This document shows positions 60,887-64,000 of a stretch of 64,000 nucleotides of DNA, piece by piece. Below the pieces are notes generated by a model, which was not told the origin of the DNA, did not search any database, and worked only from the letters and a program-made list of their open reading frames with translations. The position numbers and the translations under genes are program-made. Within the stretch, counting starts at the first letter, position 1. Each line of letters begins with the position of its first letter. The stretch is from Embleya scabrispora (GTDB taxonomy: Bacteria > Actinomycetota > Actinomycetes > Streptomycetales > Streptomycetaceae): assembly GCF_002024165.1 (NCBI RefSeq), contig NZ_MWQN01000004.1, positions 248,001 to 312,000 of the forward strand, written 5' to 3'.

Positions 60887-60932
60887 ATAAGCGGCACCCG
60901 ATGAACGGCACCCGATGAACGGCACCCGATGA
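60887..60932 (+). repeat. 14-bp tandem repeat forming a chain of five-codon mini-ORFs
   Basis: The unit GATGAACGGCACCC occurs twice in full (from 60900 and 60914) with a degenerate copy before (GATAAGCGGCACCC). Each full copy encodes Met-Asn-Gly-Thr-Arg-stop; the stop of each overlaps the next ATG as ATGA, and the last overlaps the kinase start codon. The degenerate first copy has ATA in place of ATG but keeps the same frame and stop. Confidence 0.8.
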
Positions 60933-62113
60933 ACACCCCGAGCACCCCGAACGCCCCCGACACCCCAATCCTCACGACGATCCGACTCGACCCGCTGAGC
61001 CGCGACGACCCCGACCGCCTCGGCGACTACCGCCTGATCGGCCGACTCGCCTCCGGCGGTATGGGTCGCCTGTACCTGGGTCGGTCGACCGCGGACGGCA
61101 GTCTGGCCGCCGTCAAGACGCTGCTCGCCCGGGACGGGATCGGTGCGGTCGAGCGTCGCCGCTTCGCGCGCGAGGTCGGGCTTGCGCAGCGCGTACGCGG
61201 CGAGCACACGGCGCGGGTCCTGGCCGCCGACCCCGAGGCGGCCCGTCCGTGGATGGCGATCCGGTACATCCCGGCCCCCTCGTTGGCCGAACTCGTCGCC
61301 TCCCGGGGCCCCGCCGACGAGGCGTGCGTGCGTCGGTTGGGCGCGAGTTGTGCCGCGGTATTGCTGGATCTGCACGAGGGGGGCATCGTGCATCGTGACC
61401 TCAAGCCGCAGAACATGCTGCTGCCGAGCGCGGGGCTGCGGTTGATCGACTTCGGCATCTCGCACGCCGCGGACGTCACCCGGACCCATCTGACCCTGGG
61501 CACCATCGCGTTCACCTCCCCCGAACAGGCCCGGGGCGAGCCGTCCACCGCGGCGTCGGACGTCTACTCGCTCGGGGCCACGCTCTTCCACCTCGCCGTC
61601 GGGCGGCCGCCGTACCCGGAAACGGGAAACGACCTGCGGCTGCTGGCCCTGGTCGCCCGCGCCCAGGTGGACCTCACCGATCTTCCCGCCGGACTCCGGG
61701 AGCTGGCCCTCCCCTGCCTGGCCCTCGAACCGAACCGCCGGCCACGGACCGCGGATCTGCTCGGCGCGTTCACCGAACCGGGGTGGTCGCGCAGTCTGCC
61801 GAACGCCGCCGACCTGCGGATCCCCGACGGCTGGCGCGTACTGATCGACGCGTACGCACACGAGGGCCGGCAACTCGCCGCGGTCGACCCGCACTTCGCC
61901 CACCCCACGGTCGTCACGGCACCGCCGCGGCCGACCATACCGGCGCAACCGTCCGTCGACAGCCCACGCAGGATCGCGGGCCTGTCCGCGAGCGGGTGGC
62001 GGGCCGCGGCAAGGGCCGGTACCGCGTTGACGGTGCTCGTGGTCTACGCCCTCCTGCTGCTGGCGGTCCTGGCCGTGGTGGTCGTCATCGTCGTCGCGGT
62101 CGCCCGCGACTGA
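60929..62113 (+). CDS. Ser/Thr protein kinase with C-terminal membrane helix
   Basis: A 394-residue kinase closely related to the one upstream (shared HTARVLAADP, RPWMA, YIPAPSLAEL and ATLFHLAVGR phrases). Kinase features: LASGGMGRLYLG, Lys in LAAVKTLL, GIVHRDLKPQNMLL, LIDFGISHA and SPEQARGEPSTAASDVY. A Pro-rich linker and one long helix (ALTVLVVYALLLLAVLAVVV) follow; it ends with almost no extracellular part, unlike its neighbour. The start lies in the last ATGA of a mini-ORF chain and has no ribosome site of its own, so translation may depend on re-initiation. Confidence 0.92.
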   Translation: MNTPSTPNAPDTPILTTIRLDPLSRDDPDRLGDYRLIGRLASGGMGRLYLGRSTADGSLAAVKTLLARDGIGAVERRRFAREVGLAQRVRGEHTARVLAADPEAARPWMAIRYIPAPSLAELVASRGPADEACVRRLGASCAAVLLDLHEGGIVHRDLKPQNMLLPSAGLRLIDFGISHAADVTRTHLTLGTIAFTSPEQARGEPSTAASDVYSLGATLFHLAVGRPPYPETGNDLRLLALVARAQVDLTDLPAGLRELALPCLALEPNRRPRTADLLGAFTEPGWSRSLPNAADLRIPDGWRVLIDAYAHEGRQLAAVDPHFAHPTVVTAPPRPTIPAQPSVDSPRRIAGLSASGWRAAARAGTALTVLVVYALLLLAVLAVVVVIVVAVARD

Positions 62114-62453
62114 GGCCGGAGGAGGGCCGGCGCCGCCACGGCGGTCTGCCCAAGCCCCCGGGATGGCGTGCGATCGGTTGCCGGATGACGGATGGCGTGG
62201 TGGGTCTTGTCAAGGGGTCATCAAAGGGATTCGAACAGCGAGTTGGTTGAATCTTGACAGAGACTTGCCCACCTCCACATACTACGGAGCGAAGTCCTTC
62301 CGTCACATGTAGTAGTTGACAAGGTTTTCGCCTGCCGGCATGTCACGTCGTCCGTCTCGGCGTGGGCCGTGTCGCGCCGGGCCGAAGGCCTCGACTGCAC
62401 GCTCTCGCGTACCCGTCGCGGCGGAAGGACTCGCTCTCGATTTCGGAGGAACC
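62114..62453. other. Promoter and leader region of the isocitrate lyase-family gene
   Basis: No gene. It holds the promoter and nested inverted repeats described separately. GGGATTCGAAC at 62227-62237 looks like a tRNA T-loop complement but no tRNA can be folded. Confidence 0.45.
62254..62283 (+). promoter_or_regulatory. Sigma-70-like promoter, TTGACA-N18-CATACT
   Basis: A perfect -35 hexamer and a good -10 (CATACT) with 18-bp spacing, about 170 bp before the isocitrate lyase-family gene. The following 40 bases hold nested inverted repeats: ACTAC (62281) with GTAGT (62309-62313 region) and ACGGA with TCCGT. These may be an operator or leader stem. A second TTGACA at 62316-62321 lacks a good -10. 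Confidence 0.6.
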
Positions 62454-63317
62454 GTGACTTACGGCAGCGCCCTGCGCGAAGAGATCTCCCGTCCCCGAAC
62501 GACGCCTCTCATCGGCATCTACGACATGTACTCCGCATCCATTGCGGCGCAGCACTACGGAGGCTTCTTCGTCTCCGGTTTCGGCTTCGCCGCGTCCCAC
62601 TACGGGTTGCCCGACATCGGTTTCATCGCCTGGCCCGACATGGTGCACTTCGCCGAGCGCCTACGGCTGGCCTTCCCTCGGCACCACCTGCTCGTGGACA
62701 TCGACGACGGTTACGTCGATCCCGAGGTCGCCTGCCACGTCGTCCAGCAGCTCGAACGGGCCGGCGCTTCCGGAGTCATCCTGGAGGATCAGCAACGTCC
62801 GCGCCGTTGCGGTCACGCGGACGGCAAGCAAGTGCTGCCGCTGGACGACTACTTGACGAAACTGAATTTGGTTCTCGAATCGCGTACCGACCTGCTCGTC
62901 GTGGCACGTACGGACGCGACGGAGGAGAAGGAGATCCTGCGCCGCGCCGCCGCGCTCGCGGAGACCGATGCCGACGTGGTTTTGGTGGACGGGGTCCGCA
63001 GCATCGAGTGGATCAGCCGAATCCGGGCCGTGATCGGCGACAAACCGTTGTTGTTCAACCAGATCGCGGGCGGCAAGTCACCACGGCTCTCGCTGACCGA
63101 GCTGACCGAACTGGACGTGGACGTCGCGATCTACAGCACGCCGTGCCTGTTCGCGGCGCACAGCGCCATCGACGCCGCGCTCGCCGACCTCGCCTTCGCC
63201 GACGGGCGGCTCCCGCAGGTGAACGAGGGTGCCGGCATCGGTGTCCGCGAGTCGACCGAGCTGTTGGAGAAGAACATCAGCCGCCACCACTCGGCCCGGG
63301 ACGCGGTTTCGGTGTGA
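62454..63317 (+). CDS. Isocitrate lyase/PEP mutase superfamily enzyme
   Basis: A 287-residue TIM-barrel enzyme. The early substrate loop is GIYDMYSASIAAQHYGGFFVSG, the Mg site LLVDIDDGYVDP, then GASGVILEDQQRPRRCGHADG with the catalytic RRCGH (KKCGH in lyases; PEP mutases have a different loop), and ARTDATEEKE. The second Gly of the usual D-x-D-x-G-Y-G motif is Val here. The Cys favours C-C lyase or carboxyPEP-mutase-like chemistry over PEP mutase. GTG start after GGAGGA. No phosphonate genes are seen; a small secreted protein and a transporter follow. Confidence 0.87.
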   Translation: MTYGSALREEISRPRTTPLIGIYDMYSASIAAQHYGGFFVSGFGFAASHYGLPDIGFIAWPDMVHFAERLRLAFPRHHLLVDIDDGYVDPEVACHVVQQLERAGASGVILEDQQRPRRCGHADGKQVLPLDDYLTKLNLVLESRTDLLVVARTDATEEKEILRRAAALAETDADVVLVDGVRSIEWISRIRAVIGDKPLLFNQIAGGKSPRLSLTELTELDVDVAIYSTPCLFAAHSAIDAALADLAFADGRLPQVNEGAGIGVRESTELLEKNISRHHSARDAVSV

Positions 63318-63402
63318 CCGTGCCGATCTGGTCGCCCACCCGTGCGACCACCCACGGCCACCACCGCCGGCTGCCTCTCCCCCGACGAGGAGCCCCAAGC
63401 AC

Positions 63403-63669
63403 GTGCGAGCTCTGAACACTCTCACCGTCACCACACTCGCGGCCGGCCTGCTGTACGCGGCAAGTCCAGGGGCATCGGCTGCGGCCGCCATCGCGGGAGG
63501 ACCGGCGACCGCACCCGCGGCCCCGTCCGCCCCGGTCGTGCAACTCGCGCCCACCGTGGCGGTGTTGCCGGTCGGCACGTTCAAACCCGATTCGGTGCTG
63601 GAGATCGATCGATCACTCGACGCGGCGACCGGCGGCGTCGTCGGCAGCGACCTCGAAGGAGGGGACTGA
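63403..63669 (+). CDS. Small secreted protein of unknown function
   Basis: An 88-residue protein with a signal peptide (TLTVTTLAAGLLYAASPGASA) and a mature part of about 60 residues, Ala/Pro/Val-rich, with PTVAVLPVGTFKPDSVLEID. No Cys. I do not recognise it. GTG start; GAGGAG lies eleven bases before, a little far. It stands between the isocitrate lyase-family gene and a transporter on the same strand, with gaps under 100 bases, so it may be part of that operon. Confidence 0.6.
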   Translation: MRALNTLTVTTLAAGLLYAASPGASAAAAIAGGPATAPAAPSAPVVQLAPTVAVLPVGTFKPDSVLEIDRSLDAATGGVVGSDLEGGD

Positions 63670-63765
63670 GTCCGGCGGCGGTCGAGCGGTTCGCTCCCGA
63701 CTCGGCCGCCGCCTCCGGCCCGACCCCCGTACCACCCACGCCCCACCACAGCACCGAAGGAAGCC

Positions 63766-64000
63766 ATGCAGGACGACACGCCCGGCCACCGTTCCCGGCT
63801 CCTCGGGGCAATGCGGCGACTGCCGATCGATCCCTACATCGCGGCCCTCCTCGGCACCGTCGCCCTGGCCGCGGTCCTGCCCGCTCGGGGTCACGCGGCC
63901 TCGACATTCGGCGTCGGCGCGGACGTGGCCGTCGGGCTCCTCTTCTTCCTCTACGGCGCACGACTGTCCACCGGCGAAGCGGTGGCCGGACTCCGCCACT
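63766..64000 (+). CDS. SBF-like bile acid:sodium symporter family protein, cut by window edge
   Basis: The first 78 residues of a membrane protein. After a short basic N-terminus (RSRLLGAMRRLPIDPYI) come a helix (AALLGTVALAAVLPA) and a second (DVAVGLLFFLYGARLS) ending in TGEAVAGLRH. FFLYGARLS at this place is characteristic of the SBF-like (YfeH/DUF4137) branch of the bile acid/Na+ symporter family. ATG start with GAAGGAAG before. The rest lies outside the window. Confidence 0.82.
   Translation, partial: MQDDTPGHRSRLLGAMRRLPIDPYIAALLGTVALAAVLPARGHAASTFGVGADVAVGLLFFLYGARLSTGEAVAGLRH

Noticed and set aside
62215-62260. GGGATTCGAAC, resembling the complement of a tRNA T-loop
   Set aside because: The flanking bases do not pair into a T-stem, and no acceptor, D or anticodon arm can be folded around it. 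It may be chance or an old integration remnant.

Overview
The window is chromosomal DNA of a high-GC actinomycete, most likely Streptomyces or a close relative of the Streptomycetaceae. The evidence is very GC-rich third codon positions, many GTG starts and ATGA/GTGA coupled overlaps, a DasR-type dre box, an AA10 chitin-active enzyme, SigE-type sigma factor, SpoIIE-type phosphatase and PASTA-less Ser/Thr kinases. The genus is an inference. Gene order is mosaic, with many small regulator-target pairs and several gene fragments, as is usual for a chromosome arm or accessory region. I see no rRNA, tRNA, CRISPR array, insertion sequence or prophage.

Layout. 1-11 kb: gene debris, a crotonase with a divergent HxlR regulator, Dps, a DUF6461 protein, a cupin with a divergent TetR (three operator-like palindromes), an S41 peptidase, and an NCS1 permease plus ureohydrolase with a divergent TetR (two operator-like palindromes). 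11-19 kb: a two-component system, a small secreted I36-type inhibitor with a coupled lipoprotein, an AA10 lytic polysaccharide monooxygenase under a dre box, and an S9 peptidase. 19-23 kb: a surface-polysaccharide locus (sugar epimerase, processive GT2, a 52-residue protein that is almost only a sortase signal, secreted deacetylase), with degenerate 30-bp repeats in the divergent promoter region. 23.8-26.8 kb: a coupled holin-like/DUF3618/DUF4235 membrane operon, PAP2 phosphatase and a dehalogenase-like hydrolase. 27-35 kb: minus-strand secreted and membrane genes (propeller protein, MFS, phosphoesterase, subtilase) divergent from a TrmB/LuxR-type regulator.

35.8-42.8 kb, minus strand: the most notable part, a compact seven-gene operon that I read as a linaridin-type RiPP cluster. 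It holds a membrane-anchored alpha/beta hydrolase, two HTTM/LinL-like proteins, a 65-residue precursor with the PxxxTP cleavage motif, a methyltransferase, an ABC exporter and a CrtI-like flavin oxidoreductase. A strong hairpin follows the precursor and twin palindromes lie upstream. It has no cysteine in the core and no decarboxylase gene, which points away from cypemycin and towards the type-B (legonaridin-like) branch, but the core is unusually poor in Thr.

43-64 kb: a beta-propeller-like protein, SUKH protein, PhzF, an MFS exporter coupled to a siderophore-interacting reductase with a divergent, apparently frameshifted TetR, a HAD-GT20 fusion (glucosylglycerol-phosphate synthase/phosphatase type), a GAF-SpoIIE phosphatase, a lipoprotein, a SigE-type sigma factor with coupled membrane partner, a GNAT, two related Ser/Thr kinases (the second preceded by a chain of five-codon mini-ORFs), an isocitrate lyase/PEP mutase family enzyme and the start of an SBF-like transporter that runs off the right edge.

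Limits: everything is read by eye from sequence and remembered family features; no search was run.
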